A DNA stretch of 64,000 nt. Origin: Trujillonella endophytica. Lineage in GTDB: Bacteria > Actinomycetota > Actinomycetes > Mycobacteriales > Geodermatophilaceae. The stretch lies in NCBI RefSeq assembly GCF_900110555.1, contig NZ_FOEE01000002.1, positions 372,001-436,000 of the forward strand. The letters are read 5' to 3'. A program made the position numbers and the translations under genes. Positions 10,630 through 20,755 of this stretch are shown here, in pieces. The notes below the pieces were generated by a model that was not told the DNA's origin, did not search any database, and saw nothing but the letters and a program-made list of their open reading frames with translations. The first letter of the stretch is position 1; each line of letters opens with the position of its first letter.

Positions 10630-10884
10630 TCACCAGGTCCCGCGGGCGCCGCCGAGCGGGCCTGCGGAGGACGCGGCCGACCCGATCGCGGTGTGCCCGC
10701 TGTCGTGGTGCCCGCCCGCCTGCAGCGGGTGCGGCTCCCACCAGACCGGCCCGTGCTCCCACGGCTGGCCCGGCTTGTAGCGGGCCTTCTTCTGGCGCCC
10801 GGGCAGCAGGGTCAGCACGGCGAACAGCAGGACGATCGCCAGCGGGATCACCGCGAAGACGAGGATGGTCTCGACGACGCTCAC
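10630..10884 (-). CDS. ctaJ: Probable aa3-type cytochrome oxidase small subunit CtaJ
   Basis: An 84-aa protein from GTG 10884 with one N-terminal membrane helix (VETILVFAVIPLAIVLLFAVL) followed by the conserved RYKPGQPWEHGPVWWEPHP. That pattern (one helix, then RYxPGQPW...P.WW..P) is the signature of CtaJ, an accessory subunit seen in the mycobacterial III2-IV2 respiratory supercomplex. The Gly/His-rich tail is variable. TAGGTT lies 7 nt before the start. Its position beside DUF5130 and pepN matches mycobacterial gene order. Family call is from memory of motif and synteny. Confidence 0.75.
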   Translation of the reverse strand: MSVVETILVFAVIPLAIVLLFAVLTLLPGRQKKARYKPGQPWEHGPVWWEPHPLQAGGHHDSGHTAIGSAASSAGPLGGARGTW

Positions 10885-11057
10885 GCCGGACAACCTACCG
10901 GCAGCCGACTCCCGTCCCGCGCTGGTGTCCCGGCCCGGCGGAAGTCCGTGCGCGCCGCTCCCGACCACGCCCCGACGCTCCGCCGTCCCCGGGGCCGTTC
11001 CGCACCCCCGCGACGCCCCCGCGACGCCCCCACCGCGCCCCCGCGATGCCCCACCCC

Positions 11058-11102
11058 GGGCAATTCCGCGCTTCTGCACCGTGCAGAAGCGCGGAATTGC
11101 CC
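11058..11102. repeat. Long perfect palindrome, copy A of a dispersed family
   Basis: Two 22-nt arms (11058-11079 and 11081-11102) are perfect inverse copies around a single C. The half-site core is GCAGAAGCGCGGAATTGCCC. It lies upstream of kynureninase and downstream of no gene, so it is not a simple terminator. Similar arms occur at 12413-12461 and 60620-60690. Confidence 0.85.
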
Positions 11103-11155
11103 GCCCCCCCGGAGCGCCGTCGCGCGCCGCAGCCCCCTTCGGTAGACACGCGGTC

Positions 11156-12409
11156 GTGGACCTCACCCGGGCGGCCGCGGCGGACCTCGACGCCGCCGAC
11201 CCGCTCGCCGCCTTCCGCGACCGGTTCGTGATCGCCGACGACGCGCTCCTCTACCTCGACGGCAACTCCCTCGGGCGCCTGCCCCGGGACACCCCCGCGG
11301 CGCTGGCCCGGGTGGTCGAGGAGGAGTGGGGCCGCGGGCTCGTCGGCTCGTGGTCGTCGTGGATCGGCCGGGCCACCGAGGTCGGCGACGTGCTGGCCGC
11401 CGGTGTCCTCGGCGCCCGGCCCGGCGAGGTGCTGATCGGGGACTCGACCTCGGTCGACCTCTACAAGCTGCTGGTCGCGGGCGCTGATGCCCGGCCGGGC
11501 CGCGACGTGCTGGTCTGCTGCGCCGACGACTTCCCCACCGACCGCTACCTGGTCGCCGGGGTCGCCGCGGCCCGCGGGATGTCGGTGCGCCAGGTCGCGG
11601 CCGACATCGACGAGGGGCTCGACCTCGACGTGCTCGCGGCGGCGCTGGACGAGCGGGTCGCCGTCGTCGTCCTCTCCGCGGTGGCCTACCGCTCCGGTGC
11701 CCTGCCCGACCTGGCCGCCGTCACGCGGCTGGTGCACGACGCCGGCGCGCTGGTGCTGTGGGACCTCTCCCACGCCGCGGGCGCGGTGCCGCTCGAGCTC
11801 ACCGCGATCGGCGCCGACCTGGCGGTGGGCTGCACGTACAAGTATCTGAACGGTGGCCCGGGCGCCCCGGCGTTCCTCTACGTGCGGCGCGAGCTCCAGG
11901 AGCAGCTGCGCCAGCCGATCTGGGGCTGGTTCGGCCAGCGGGACCAGTTCGCGATGGGCCAGGCCTACGACCCGGCGCCCGGAATCGAGCGCTTCGCCGT
12001 GGGGACGCCGCCCGTGCCGGGGATGGCTGCGGTCGAGGTGGGCGCGCGGCTGGTGGCCGAGGCGGGCGTCGACCGGCTGGCCGCGAAGGGCCGGGCGCTC
12101 ACCGACCTGGTGGTCGCCCTGGCCGACGGGTGGCTGGCCCCGCACGGCGTCGCCCTGGCCTCGCCCCGGGACGCCGCCCGCCGCGGCTCGCACGTCAGCC
12201 TCGCCCACCCGCAGGCCTGGCAGGTCACCCAGGCGCTGCTCGACCGCGGCGTCGTCCCCGACTTCCGGACGCCGGACCGCGTGCGGCTGGGCCCGGCGCC
12301 CCTCTACAGCCGGTTCGTCGACGTCTGGGAGGCGATGGACCGGTTCCGCGACGTCCTCGCCGAGGGCGCCCACGAGCGGTACCCGGCCGAGCGGGCCCGG
12401 GTCACCTGA
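11156..12409 (+). CDS. kynU: Kynureninase
   Basis: A protein of 417 aa, a PLP fold-type I enzyme. It begins with the family opening ADPLAAFRDRF and FLDGNSLG-type LYLDGNSLGRLP, has WDLSHAAGAVPLEL (cofactor Asp and neighbours) and the Schiff-base lysine K229 in GCTYKYLNGGPG. It cleaves kynurenine to anthranilate and alanine (or 3-hydroxykynurenine) in tryptophan catabolism. No other kyn genes are nearby. GTG 11156 has TAGACA exactly 7 nt upstream, the same arrangement as the Eis-like gene. It is convergent with the SCO6745-like gene through a large hairpin. Confidence 0.93.
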   Translation: MDLTRAAAADLDAADPLAAFRDRFVIADDALLYLDGNSLGRLPRDTPAALARVVEEEWGRGLVGSWSSWIGRATEVGDVLAAGVLGARPGEVLIGDSTSVDLYKLLVAGADARPGRDVLVCCADDFPTDRYLVAGVAAARGMSVRQVAADIDEGLDLDVLAAALDERVAVVVLSAVAYRSGALPDLAAVTRLVHDAGALVLWDLSHAAGAVPLELTAIGADLAVGCTYKYLNGGPGAPAFLYVRRELQEQLRQPIWGWFGQRDQFAMGQAYDPAPGIERFAVGTPPVPGMAAVEVGARLVAEAGVDRLAAKGRALTDLVVALADGWLAPHGVALASPRDAARRGSHVSLAHPQAWQVTQALLDRGVVPDFRTPDRVRLGPAPLYSRFVDVWEAMDRFRDVLAEGAHERYPAERARVT

Positions 12410-12468
12410 CGGCCGGGCAACTTCGCACTTCTGCCCGGTGCAGAAGTGCGAAGTTGCCCGGTCAGGTG
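12403..12468. terminator. Extended palindrome (copy B) spanning two convergent stops
   Basis: Perfect 22-nt arms 12413-12434 and 12440-12461 with a CCGGT loop, flanked by a further 7-bp pair CACCTGA/TCAGGTG. The outer pair contains the stop codons of kynU (TGA 12407-12409) and of the SCO6745-like gene. The core GCAGAAGTGCGAAGTTGCCC is a variant of copy A. It is very likely a bidirectional terminator as well as a repeat-family member. Confidence 0.8.
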
Positions 12469-13325
12469 GGGTCGGGGGCGCCGATCGGGTTGCCGGCCGG
12501 CCAGTTCCCCGCGGCGACGACGGCGCGGCGCACGGGCGCCAGCAGCGCGCCGAGCCGGTCGCAGCCGGGGTCGCCGAGCGCCCGCCAGGGACCGAGCGCG
12601 AGACGGTCGGTGTCGGCCTCGACCGCGGTCACCATCGCCAGCCCCTCGGCGGTCAGGTCGCCGCCGTCCAGCCAGCCGCGGCCGGCGAGCGCGACGGCGG
12701 CGTCGTCCCACTCCGGCTCCGTCCAGCCGCGCGCCCGGAGCAGCCACTCGCGGTCGGTGCGCCCGGCCGCCACCGCGAGCACGTTGGCCTGCAGGCCGGA
12801 GATCCCCCGCTGCAGCAGGGCGGCGGAGTGGCCGTCGCCGCGGTGCTCCCGCAGCGTGGTCAGGGCCTGCCACAGGGCCAGGTGCGGCGGCTCCGGAAGC
12901 GGCAGCCCGGCGTTCGCGGCGGCCAGCGGCCGGCCGGGCGCGTCGACGGCGGCCGCGGCGCGCCGGGCCAGGTCCGCGGCCTCCGCCGCCTCGGCCGAGG
13001 CCGACCACTCCCGCCCCAGCACCCGCCGGACCGCGGCGTCCACCCCGGCGAGCCGGGCCGCGAGGGCGTCGGCCGGGGTGGCGGCGTCCCACACGGCCGG
13101 CACGCGCTTCGCGACGAAGGACGGTGCGAAGCCGTAGAACGTCGCCGTCACCACCTCGGGCCCGACCGGGCCCAGTGGCGCCGCGCGCATCGCGAAGTAG
13201 CTCGACCAGAAGCCGCGGAGACCGACCTGCTCGGCGGCCGCCCGGCACTCGTCGGCGAAGTAGGTGAGCGCGTGGAGCGGCTCGCCGAGCGCCCACAGCC
13301 GCCGCGCGGTCCCCGGTGACGTCAT
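12462..13325 (-). CDS. SCO6745-like conserved protein
   Basis: A protein of 287 aa starting MTSPGTARRLWALGEPLHALTY. This N-terminus (ARRLW..EP.HA..YF) and FWSSYFAMRAAPLGPVG, VVTATFYGFAP are typical of the actinobacterial SCO6745 family. The C-terminal part looks like a winged helix (LAGRGWLDGGDLTAEGLAM). The role is uncharacterised. It is convergent with kynU and lies downstream of the HNH gene on the same strand (64-nt gap). Confidence 0.72.
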   Translation of the reverse strand: MTSPGTARRLWALGEPLHALTYFADECRAAAEQVGLRGFWSSYFAMRAAPLGPVGPEVVTATFYGFAPSFVAKRVPAVWDAATPADALAARLAGVDAAVRRVLGREWSASAEAAEAADLARRAAAAVDAPGRPLAAANAGLPLPEPPHLALWQALTTLREHRGDGHSAALLQRGISGLQANVLAVAAGRTDREWLLRARGWTEPEWDDAAVALAGRGWLDGGDLTAEGLAMVTAVEADTDRLALGPWRALGDPGCDRLGALLAPVRRAVVAAGNWPAGNPIGAPDPT

Positions 13326-13389
13326 GTCCGGCCCCCTCGCAGGGGCCCGACGCGAGCGTCCGAGCGGTGGGGGGCGAACGGGGCCTGCA

Positions 13390-13998
13390 TCACGCCGAGA
13401 CGCTGTCGGTGATGCCCAGCCACTCGCCCCAGCGGGGATCCACGGTGCGGTGGCCGAGCAGCCGCCAGGCCGCGCCGGTGGGGGCGCGCGGCGGATGCGG
13501 CAGCTTCCAGCCGAGCTCGGCCAGCGACCGGTCGGCCTTGGTGTGGTTGCAGCGCCGGCAGGCGGCCACGACGTTGTCCCAGGTGTGCGTGCCACCCCGG
13601 CTGCGCGGCACCACGTGGTCGATGCTCGTGGCCGAACTCCCGCAGTAGACGCAGGTCTGCCCGTCGCGGGTGAAGACCGCGCGCCGGGACAGCGGCACCT
13701 GCGCCGGGTAGGGCACCCGCACGTAGCGGGTCAGCCGGACGACGACGGGCACCGGCAGCGACACGGTCTCGGCGTGCACGACCTCGGCGGCGCAGTCGAC
13801 CGACACCGCCTTGTCGGCGAGCACGAGCACGATGGCCCGGCGGCTGGAGACCACGCACAACGGCTCGTACGTGGCGTTGAGCAACAGCGTGGCCGCGGTC
13901 GTGCCGCGGCCGGGGACAGGTGGGAGCGGTAAGGGCACGGGGTCGCGACGCGGGCCCGGCTGGCCCGCGGACGACGACCCGGATCCGGCACGCGACAC
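13390..13998 (-). CDS. HNH endonuclease
   Basis: A protein of 202 aa from GTG 13998, which has a TGGAGG ribosome site 6-7 nt upstream; an upstream ATG at 14061 is possible but lacks one. The recognisable core begins TLLLNATYEPLCVVSSRRA and carries the HNH nuclease: CVYCG ... DHVVPRSRGG ... DNVVAACRRCNHTKADR, with the two CxxC zinc pairs intact. It is an orthologue-like match to Rv2469c and the widespread actinobacterial HNH protein of unknown cellular substrate. It is divergent from the prolyl oligopeptidase. Confidence 0.88.
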   Translation of the reverse strand: MSRAGSGSSSAGQPGPRRDPVPLPLPPVPGRGTTAATLLLNATYEPLCVVSSRRAIVLVLADKAVSVDCAAEVVHAETVSLPVPVVVRLTRYVRVPYPAQVPLSRRAVFTRDGQTCVYCGSSATSIDHVVPRSRGGTHTWDNVVAACRRCNHTKADRSLAELGWKLPHPPRAPTGAAWRLLGHRTVDPRWGEWLGITDSVSA

Positions 13999-14135
13999 GG
14001 GGCACCTCCAGTGCCGCGGGACGTACCGCTGGGTGCTGTGCGACCCACGGGCGCCCCCCATCATGGCCCGCAACCGCACGCGGGCGCTCGCGGGATGCGC
14101 GTCCGCGTGCGAGACGGGTCACTACCGTGGTCGGG

Positions 14136-16232
14136 GTGCGCTATCCCGAGGCCCCGCGGCTCGACCTCGTCGAGGACCTGCACGGCACCCCCGTCGCCGA
14201 CCCGTACCGCTGGCTGGAGGACGTCGAGGACCCGCGCACCCGCGCCTGGACCGACGCCCAGGACGCCCTGACCACCGAGGCCCTGGCGGCCCTGCCGCTG
14301 CGCGCGGACTTCGCCGCGCGGCTGGAGCGGCTGGTGCACGCCGGGGCGGTCGGCGTCCCCGTCCACCGGCGCGGCCGGGCCTTCTCCACCCGCCGCGACC
14401 CCGGCCAGGAGCACGCCGTCCTCCGGGTCCGCGAGCCCGACGGCACGGTGCGCGTGCTGGTCGATCCGATGGCGATCGACCCGGCGGGGACGACGACGCT
14501 CGACGCCTGGTCGCCGTCCTGGGAGGGCGACCGGCTGGCCTACCAGCTGTCCACCGGCGGCGACGAGGAGTCGCGGCTGTACGTGCTCGACGTCGGCACC
14601 GGCGAGGTGCTCGACGGCCCGGTCGACCGCTGCCGCTACTCCCCCGTCGCCTGGCTGCCCGGCGGCGAGGAGCTGTTCTACGTGCGCCGCCTCGCCCCGG
14701 ACGCGGTGCCCGCCGGCGAGGAGCAGTACCACCGGCGCGTGTGGCGCCACCGGGTCGGCGCCGACCCCGCCGACGACGTCCTGGTCCACGGCGAGGGCAG
14801 CCGCATGTACGAGGACCCCACCAACTACTACGGCGTGCGCACCAGCGCCGACGGTCGCTGGCTCGTCGTCTCCGCCTCGGCCGGCACCGCCCCGCGCGAC
14901 GACGTGTGGCTGGCCGACCTCGCCGGGGACCGCGCGCTGCGCGAGCTCCAGGTCGGCGTCGACGCCCAGACCAGCGCGTGGGTCGCCCGGGACGGCCGGC
15001 TGTGGCTGGTCAGCGACCGCGGCGCCCCCCGCCGGCGCCTCGCCGTCGCCGACCCCGAGGTCCCCGCCACGTGGGACGTCTCCGCCTGGCGCGACGTCGT
15101 CCCGGAGCAGGCCGACGGCGTCCTCGCCGACGTCGCCCTCGTCGACGGGCCGGACGGCGGGCTGCAGGTGCTCGCCGTCCACTCGGTCGACGCCACCGAC
15201 CGGCTGAGCGTCTGGGCCGGGGACGGCGCCGGGCGCCTCGCCGAGGTGACCGCCCTGCCCCCGGGCAGTGTGTCCGGCGTCAGCGCGCCGCCCGACGGCG
15301 GAACGGCGGCGTGGGTCGGCTACACCGACTACGCGACCCCGCCGTCGGTGCTGCGCTGGAACTCCGCGGCGCCGCGGGACCTCGCCGAGGACGAGCGCGC
15401 GCCGGTCGCCGGGGACGTGCCCGCGGTGACCGTCGTGGAGACGCACGCGACGTCGGCCGACGGGACGCCGGTGCACCTGTTCGTGCTGTCGCAGGCCGGC
15501 CGCCCGGACACGCCGCGGCCGACCGTCCTCTACGGCTACGGCGGCTTCAACGTCTCGCTGACCCCGGGCTACTCGGCGCAGGCGCTGTCCTGGGTCGCGG
15601 CCGGCGGGGTCTGGGCGGTGGCCAACCTGCGCGGCGGCTCCGAGCACGGCGAACAGTGGCACCGCGCCGGCATGCGCGAGCGCAAGCAGAACGTGTTCGA
15701 CGACTTCGCCGCCGCCGGTGAGCACCTGGTCGCCGAGGGGTGGACGACGTCCGGGCAGCTGGCCGTGATGGGCGGCTCCAACGGCGGGCTGCTGGTCGGC
15801 GCGACGCTGACCCAGCGGCCCGACCTGGCAGCAGCGGTCGTCTGCAGCGCGCCGCTGCTGGACATGGTCCGGTACGAGCGCTTCGGGCTGGGCCGCACCT
15901 GGAACGACGAGTACGGCACCGCCGAGGACCCGGTCGAGCTGGGCTGGCTGCTGGGCTACTCCCCGTACCACCGCGTGCGCGCCGGCACGGCCTACCCCGC
16001 GGTACTGTTCACGACCTTCGAGAGCGACACGCGCGTCGATCCGCTGCACGCCCGCAAGCTCGCCGCGGCCCTCCAGCACGCCACCACGGGGCCGGCGCCG
16101 GTGCTGCTGCGCCGGGAGATCTCGGTCGGCCACGGCGCCCGCGCGGTGAGCCGCACCGTCGGGCTGGCCGCCGATCAGCTCGCGTTCCTCGCCGCGCACA
16201 CCGGACTCGCCGGATCCCGAACTCCTGGCTGA
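14136..16232 (+). CDS. Prolyl oligopeptidase family serine protease (S9A)
   Basis: A protein of 698 aa with an N-terminal seven-bladed propeller and C-terminal alpha/beta hydrolase. The start [17 protein letters not shown]...[10 protein letters not shown] is the family opening. Catalytic residues are S548 in GGSNGG, D631 in FESDTRVDP and H666 in VGHGA. It cleaves short peptides after proline in the cytoplasm; no signal peptide is seen. GTG 14136 is preceded at 7 nt by TACCGT, so it is probably leaderless. Confidence 0.95.
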   Translation: MRYPEAPRLDLVEDLHGTPVADPYRWLEDVEDPRTRAWTDAQDALTTEALAALPLRADFAARLERLVHAGAVGVPVHRRGRAFSTRRDPGQEHAVLRVREPDGTVRVLVDPMAIDPAGTTTLDAWSPSWEGDRLAYQLSTGGDEESRLYVLDVGTGEVLDGPVDRCRYSPVAWLPGGEELFYVRRLAPDAVPAGEEQYHRRVWRHRVGADPADDVLVHGEGSRMYEDPTNYYGVRTSADGRWLVVSASAGTAPRDDVWLADLAGDRALRELQVGVDAQTSAWVARDGRLWLVSDRGAPRRRLAVADPEVPATWDVSAWRDVVPEQADGVLADVALVDGPDGGLQVLAVHSVDATDRLSVWAGDGAGRLAEVTALPPGSVSGVSAPPDGGTAAWVGYTDYATPPSVLRWNSAAPRDLAEDERAPVAGDVPAVTVVETHATSADGTPVHLFVLSQAGRPDTPRPTVLYGYGGFNVSLTPGYSAQALSWVAAGGVWAVANLRGGSEHGEQWHRAGMRERKQNVFDDFAAAGEHLVAEGWTTSGQLAVMGGSNGGLLVGATLTQRPDLAAAVVCSAPLLDMVRYERFGLGRTWNDEYGTAEDPVELGWLLGYSPYHRVRAGTAYPAVLFTTFESDTRVDPLHARKLAAALQHATTGPAPVLLRREISVGHGARAVSRTVGLAADQLAFLAAHTGLAGSRTPG

Positions 16233-16265
16233 CGCGCGCGCCGTCGCCTGGGAGGATCCGGCGTG

Positions 16266-17285
16266 ATGGACAGTTCACTGTCCGTGGTCGCGGCCGCCGA
16301 CGGCAGCACCACGGAGATCCCCGAGTGCGTCTCCGACGCCGGTTCGCTGTGCGCCCGCGTCTACGACGTGTTCGGCATCGACTGGCTCGCCGCCAACGCC
16401 GACGCCCTCATCGCGAAGCCGGCACGCATCCTGCTGGTCGTCGTGCTCGCGGTGGTGGTGCGGCTGCTGCTGCACCGTGGCATCCGCCGGCTGACCACCC
16501 GGACCGCCACCGGGGCGATGCCGACGATCATGCGCCCGTGGCGCGCCCGCACCCGGGGCGCCGACCCCGACGGCCTGGAGACCATCGCCGAGCGGCGCAC
16601 CCAGCGGGCGGCGGCGATCAGCTCGGTGCTGCGCAGCTTCTCGTCGTTCGTGGTGCTGGGCATCGCCGTCGTCCTGGTCCTCGGCGAGCTCGGGGTGAAC
16701 CTCGCGCCGATCATCGCCAGCGCCGGCGTCCTGGGCGTGGCCCTGGGCTTCGGCGCGCAGAACCTGGTCAAGGACTTCATCGCCGGGATCGGGATCATCC
16801 TCGAGGACCAGTACGGGGTCGGCGACGTCGTCGACCTCGGCGAGGCCACCGGCACGGTGGAGGCGGTCGGGCTGCGGATCACGCGGCTGCGGGACGCCCA
16901 CGGCGTGGTCTGGTACGTCCGCAACGGCGAGGTGCTGCGGGTGGGCAACAAGAGCCAGGGCTTCGCCCAGGTGGTCATCGACATGCCGGTCGCGCACGAC
17001 ACGGACCTGGACGCCTGCCGCGCGGTGATGCAGGAGGTCGCCGACGCCCTGTACGCCGAGGAGGAGTGGGCGGCGGTGCTGCTCGCCGAACCCGAGTCCC
17101 TGGGCGTCGAGCAGATCACCGCGCAGGGGGTGGTCATGCGCGTCCAGGTGCGCAGCACCAACGCCGACCAGTGGCGGGTCGCCCGCGAGCTGCGGCTGCG
17201 GCTCAGCGAGCGGTTCGCCGCCGAGGGCATCCGGTCGCCGAGCCCGATGCTGGGGGCGACGGCGGCGTCGCCGAGGTCGCCGTGA
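16266..17285 (+). CDS. MscS family mechanosensitive channel
   Basis: A protein of 339 aa with N-terminal membrane helices (ILLVVVLAVVVRLLLH, SFVVLGIAVVLVLGEL). The MscS pore helix and beta domain follow: APIIASAGVLGVALGFGAQNLVKDFIAGIGIILEDQYGVGDVV. It releases solutes upon membrane tension. ATG 16266 is chosen because GGGAGGA lies 8 nt upstream; GTG 16263 is adjacent. The last four bases overlap the MFS start (GTGA), so the two membrane proteins are co-translated. Confidence 0.93.
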   Translation: MDSSLSVVAAADGSTTEIPECVSDAGSLCARVYDVFGIDWLAANADALIAKPARILLVVVLAVVVRLLLHRGIRRLTTRTATGAMPTIMRPWRARTRGADPDGLETIAERRTQRAAAISSVLRSFSSFVVLGIAVVLVLGELGVNLAPIIASAGVLGVALGFGAQNLVKDFIAGIGIILEDQYGVGDVVDLGEATGTVEAVGLRITRLRDAHGVVWYVRNGEVLRVGNKSQGFAQVVIDMPVAHDTDLDACRAVMQEVADALYAEEEWAAVLLAEPESLGVEQITAQGVVMRVQVRSTNADQWRVARELRLRLSERFAAEGIRSPSPMLGATAASPRSP

Positions 17286-18583
17286 CCGAGGACCCGCCGG
17301 CCACGCGGGACCCGACGTCCAACGTCCAGGCCACCTTCGGCGAGGTCTTCGCGGTGCCGGAGTTCCGGCCGCTGTTCGGCAGCTACCTGCTCTCCACCAT
17401 CGGCGACCAGCTCGCCCGCGTCGCGCTGACGGTGTTGGTGTACCAGCGCACCGACTCGCCGCTGCTGTCGGCGATCACCTTCGCCGTCAGCTATCTCCCC
17501 TGGCTGGTCGGCGGCCCGGTCCTCGCCACCCTGGCCGACCGGCTCCCCCGGCACCGGGTGCTCATCGCCAGCGACGTGGCGCGGGCGGTGCTGGTCGCGG
17601 GCATGGCCGTGCCCGGCACCCCGCTGGCGCTCCTGCTGGTCCTGCTGCTGCTCGTGTCCCTGTTCGCGCCGCCGTTCGAGTCCGCCCGTTCCGCCCTGAT
17701 GGCCGACGTGCTGACCGGCGACCGGTACGCGGTGGCCACCTCGCTCACCAACGTCAGCAGCCAGATGTCGCAGGTGGTCGGCTTCGCGCTGGCCGGCACG
17801 CTGATGGCCACGCTGAGCCCCTCGTGGGTGCTGCTGCTGAACGCCGTCACGTTCGCGGTGTCCGCGCTCTGGCTCGGTGCCGGGCTCGAGCGGCGGCCGG
17901 CCCCCGCGGTCGAGGCGGGCGGCGGGCACCGCTCGCTGTGGCGCGACGCCGGCGACGGCCTGCGGCTGATCACCCGGACGCCGCGGCTGCTGTCGCTGGT
18001 GCTGCTGGTGTGGGTGGGTGTGATGTTCGCCAACGCCGCGGAGGGCATCTCCGCGCCCCTGGTCGACGAGCTCGGGGGCGGCGCGACCGCGGTGGGACTG
18101 CTGCTGGCGGCCAATCCGCTCGGCGTCACGATCGGCGGGCTGCTGCTGACGCGGCTCGTGACCCCCTCCCGGCGCAACCGGCTGGTGCCTCCGCTCGTGC
18201 TGCTGTCGCTGCTCCCGGTGCTCGCCGCCGGGCTGGTCACCATGTGGGCCCCGCCGGGGGAAGTTGCCTTCGGCGCGGTGCTGGCCTGCATGTTCGTCGC
18301 CGGTCTCGGCGCCTCGTGGACGATCCCGCTGAACGTGACCTTCGTGCGGGAGGTGCCGAGCGCCTACCGCGGCCGCGCGATCGGGGTGGCGGTCAGCGGG
18401 CTCTACGGCGTCCAGGGGCTGGGGGCGCTGGGGGCGGGCCTGGCCGCGGAGGGCGTGTCCGCCGGTGCGGTGGTGGCGCTCATCGGGGGTCTGGGCGTGC
18501 TCGCCGTCGTCCCGCCGCTGCTGGCCTGGGCGCGCCTGCAGGCCGACGCCGTGGCGGGCACCGCCGTTCCTGCGGGACCATGA
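17282..18583 (+). CDS. MFS transporter (MFS_3/enterobactin-exporter-like)
   Basis: A protein of 433 aa with about 12 hydrophobic segments. The start [27 protein letters not shown] and the loop [15 protein letters not shown] mark the MFS_3 group, whose members export siderophores, drugs or metabolites. [12 protein letters not shown] is another conserved segment. The substrate is not predictable. It overlaps the end of the mscS-like gene and is followed by glbO after 4 nt, so it may belong to the same transcript although glbO has its own -10-like hexamer. Confidence 0.9.
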   Translation: MTEDPPATRDPTSNVQATFGEVFAVPEFRPLFGSYLLSTIGDQLARVALTVLVYQRTDSPLLSAITFAVSYLPWLVGGPVLATLADRLPRHRVLIASDVARAVLVAGMAVPGTPLALLLVLLLLVSLFAPPFESARSALMADVLTGDRYAVATSLTNVSSQMSQVVGFALAGTLMATLSPSWVLLLNAVTFAVSALWLGAGLERRPAPAVEAGGGHRSLWRDAGDGLRLITRTPRLLSLVLLVWVGVMFANAAEGISAPLVDELGGGATAVGLLLAANPLGVTIGGLLLTRLVTPSRRNRLVPPLVLLSLLPVLAAGLVTMWAPPGEVAFGAVLACMFVAGLGASWTIPLNVTFVREVPSAYRGRAIGVAVSGLYGVQGLGALGAGLAAEGVSAGAVVALIGGLGVLAVVPPLLAWARLQADAVAGTAVPAGP

Positions 18584-18587
18584 GTCC

Positions 18588-19019
18588 GTGAGCGAGCCCC
18601 GGACCCTGCCCTCGGCGCGCGCCTTCTACGACGAGGTCGGCGGGGCGCCGACGTTCGCCCGGCTGGTGTCGCGCTTCTACGCCGGCGTCCGGACCGACCC
18701 CGTGCTGGCCCCGCTGTACCCCCAGGACGACTGGGACGGCGCCGAGACCCGGCTGCGGATGTTCCTCGAGCAGTACTGGGGCGGGCCCACCACCTACTCC
18801 GATCAGCGCGGCCATCCGCGGCTGCGCATGCGGCACGCCCCCTTCGCCATCGGCGTGGCCGAGCGCGACGCGTGGCTGTTCCACATGCGCGAGGCCGTGG
18901 ACTCCCTGGAGCTGCCGCCGGAGCACGACGCCACGCTCTGGGGCTACCTGGAGATGGCCGCCCGCAGCATGCAGAACCGCTGGCCCGACGACGCACCCGG
19001 AGACCTGTCCCCCGCATGA
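18588..19019 (+). CDS. glbO: Group II truncated haemoglobin (trHbO)
   Basis: A 143-aa globin. Proximal His is H83 in [11 protein letters not shown], Trp G8 is W96 in RDAWLFHM, Tyr B10 is Y31 in RFYAGV and Tyr CD1 is Y44 in PLYP, the full group II set. trHbO binds O2 very tightly and is linked to respiration or peroxide/NO handling. GTG 18588 has GACCAT 6 nt upstream. The stop overlaps the next ATG, matching the glbO-aglA order of mycobacteria. Confidence 0.95.
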   Translation: MSEPRTLPSARAFYDEVGGAPTFARLVSRFYAGVRTDPVLAPLYPQDDWDGAETRLRMFLEQYWGGPTTYSDQRGHPRLRMRHAPFAIGVAERDAWLFHMREAVDSLELPPEHDATLWGYLEMAARSMQNRWPDDAPGDLSPA

Positions 19020-20611
19020 CTTCTGCCCCGCCCGCGCGCCCCTTCCGCACCACCGGCCCGGACTGGTGGCGCGACGCCGTCGTCTACCAGATCTACATCC
19101 GCAGCTTCGCCGACGGCAACGGCGACGGCGTCGGCGACCTGGCCGGCATCCGGGCGCGGCTGCCGCACCTGGTCGACCTGGGCGTCGACGCGCTGTGGAT
19201 CACGCCCTTCTACCCCTCGCCGATGGCCGACCACGGGTACGACGTCGCCGATCCGCGGGACGTCGAGCCCGTCTTCGGCGACCTCGCCGAGTTCGACGCG
19301 CTCCTGGCCGAGGCCCACGCCGCCGGCCTGCGGGTGACCGTCGACCTGGTGCCCAACCACAGCTCGCACGCCCACGAGTGGTTCGCCGAGGCCCTGGCCG
19401 CCCGCCCCGGCTCCCCCGAGCGGGCCCGGTACCTGTTCCGCGACGGACGCGGTCCCGGCGGCACCGAGCCGCCCAACAACTGGCCGTCGGTGTTCGGCGG
19501 CCCGGCGTGGTCACGGGTCGCCGACGGACAGTGGTACCTGCACCTGTTCGCGCCGGAGCAGCCGGACCTGGACTTCACCAACCCCGAGGTCGTCGCCGAC
19601 CTCGAGGAGACGATGCGCTTCTGGCTGGACCGCGGGGTGGACGGCTTCCGGATCGACGTCGCGCACGGCATGGCCAAGCCCGACGGCCTGCCGGACATGG
19701 TCCCGATGGAGGACACCGGCCTGCTCGCCGACCACGGCCCCGGCGACCACCGCTTCGACTCCGACGGCGTGCACGAGGTGCACCGCCGCATCCGCCGGGT
19801 GCTCGACGGCTACACCGACCGGATGGCGGTCGGCGAGGTGTGGGTCTCCGACGACGCCCGGCTCGCGCAGTACCTGCGGCCCGACGAGCTGCAGCTCGCC
19901 TTCAACTTCAAGCTGCTGACGGCGGAGTGGGAGCCCGACGCGCTGCGCACGGCGATCGTCCACTCGCTGGCGACCGTCGAGGGCACCCCCGCCCCCGCCT
20001 GCTGGGTGCTGTCCAACCACGACCGGCCGCGGCACGTCACCCGGTACGGCGACGGCAGCGTCGGCACCCGGCGGGCCCGCGCCGCGGCGCTGCTGCAGCT
20101 GGCACTGCCGGGCGTGGCCTACCTCTACAACGGCGACGAGCTCGGCATGCCCGACGTCGACCTGCCCGACGCGGCGCTGCAGGACCCGATCTGGGAGCGC
20201 TCCGGGGGCACCGAGCGCGGGCGCGACGCCTGCCGGATCCCGGTGCCCTGGTCGGGCAGCGAGCCCTCGTACGGGTTCTCCGCCCGGCCCGACACGTGGC
20301 TGCCGATGCCGGAGGGCTGGGGACCGCTCACCGCGCAGGCCCAGGCGGGCGATCCCGGTTCGATGCTGTCGCTGTACCGACGCGCGCTCCACCTGCGGGC
20401 CACCTCGGAGGCGCTGCGGGGTGACGCCGTCGAGTGGCTGCCCGCGCCCGACGGCTGCCTGGCGTTCCGTCGTCCCGGCGGCCTGGTCTGCCTGGTCAAC
20501 CTCTCCCCCGTCGCCGTGCCGCTGCCGGAGGGCGAGGTGCTGCTGGCCAGCGGAGACGCGACCGGCGGCACCGTCGAGGCCGACTCCGCGGTGTGGCTGC
20601 GGGCCGGATAG
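19016..20611 (+). CDS. aglA: GH13 alpha-glucosidase / alpha-amylase family
   Basis: A protein of 531 aa with the oligo-1,6-glucosidase-type GH13 layout: [22 protein letters not shown] at the start, nucleophile D214 in GFRIDVAHG, acid/base E274 in VGEVW and D336 in LSNHDRPR. It hydrolyses alpha-glucosidic bonds of malto- or isomalto-oligosaccharides or trehalose-like sugars; no secretion signal is seen. ATG 19016 overlaps the glbO TGA (ATGA). Gene name follows the mycobacterial neighbour of glbO. Confidence 0.92.
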   Translation: MTSAPPARPFRTTGPDWWRDAVVYQIYIRSFADGNGDGVGDLAGIRARLPHLVDLGVDALWITPFYPSPMADHGYDVADPRDVEPVFGDLAEFDALLAEAHAAGLRVTVDLVPNHSSHAHEWFAEALAARPGSPERARYLFRDGRGPGGTEPPNNWPSVFGGPAWSRVADGQWYLHLFAPEQPDLDFTNPEVVADLEETMRFWLDRGVDGFRIDVAHGMAKPDGLPDMVPMEDTGLLADHGPGDHRFDSDGVHEVHRRIRRVLDGYTDRMAVGEVWVSDDARLAQYLRPDELQLAFNFKLLTAEWEPDALRTAIVHSLATVEGTPAPACWVLSNHDRPRHVTRYGDGSVGTRRARAAALLQLALPGVAYLYNGDELGMPDVDLPDAALQDPIWERSGGTERGRDACRIPVPWSGSEPSYGFSARPDTWLPMPEGWGPLTAQAQAGDPGSMLSLYRRALHLRATSEALRGDAVEWLPAPDGCLAFRRPGGLVCLVNLSPVAVPLPEGEVLLASGDATGGTVEADSAVWLRAG

Positions 20612-20662
20612 GGGACGGTCCGCGCGACTCGCCGGTCGACGGGCGCGGATCGCGCACGCGGA

Positions 20663-20668
20663 TAGAAT
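20663..20668 (+). promoter_or_regulatory. Candidate -10 (TAGAAT) for the ABC ATPase gene
   Basis: TAGAAT at 20663-20668 stands out in the 144-nt gap after aglA. It would give a leader of about 80 nt before the ABC gene, whose ATG at 20756 has GGGGAGG 10 nt upstream. No clear -35 box is seen. Confidence 0.4.
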
Positions 20669-20755
20669 CCACGAGGTAACGACGCGTCACGGGGGACGCT
20701 GCGACGACGGTCGAACGCCCCCGGGCGGGACCTGCTCCGGGGAGGCCGGCCACCG

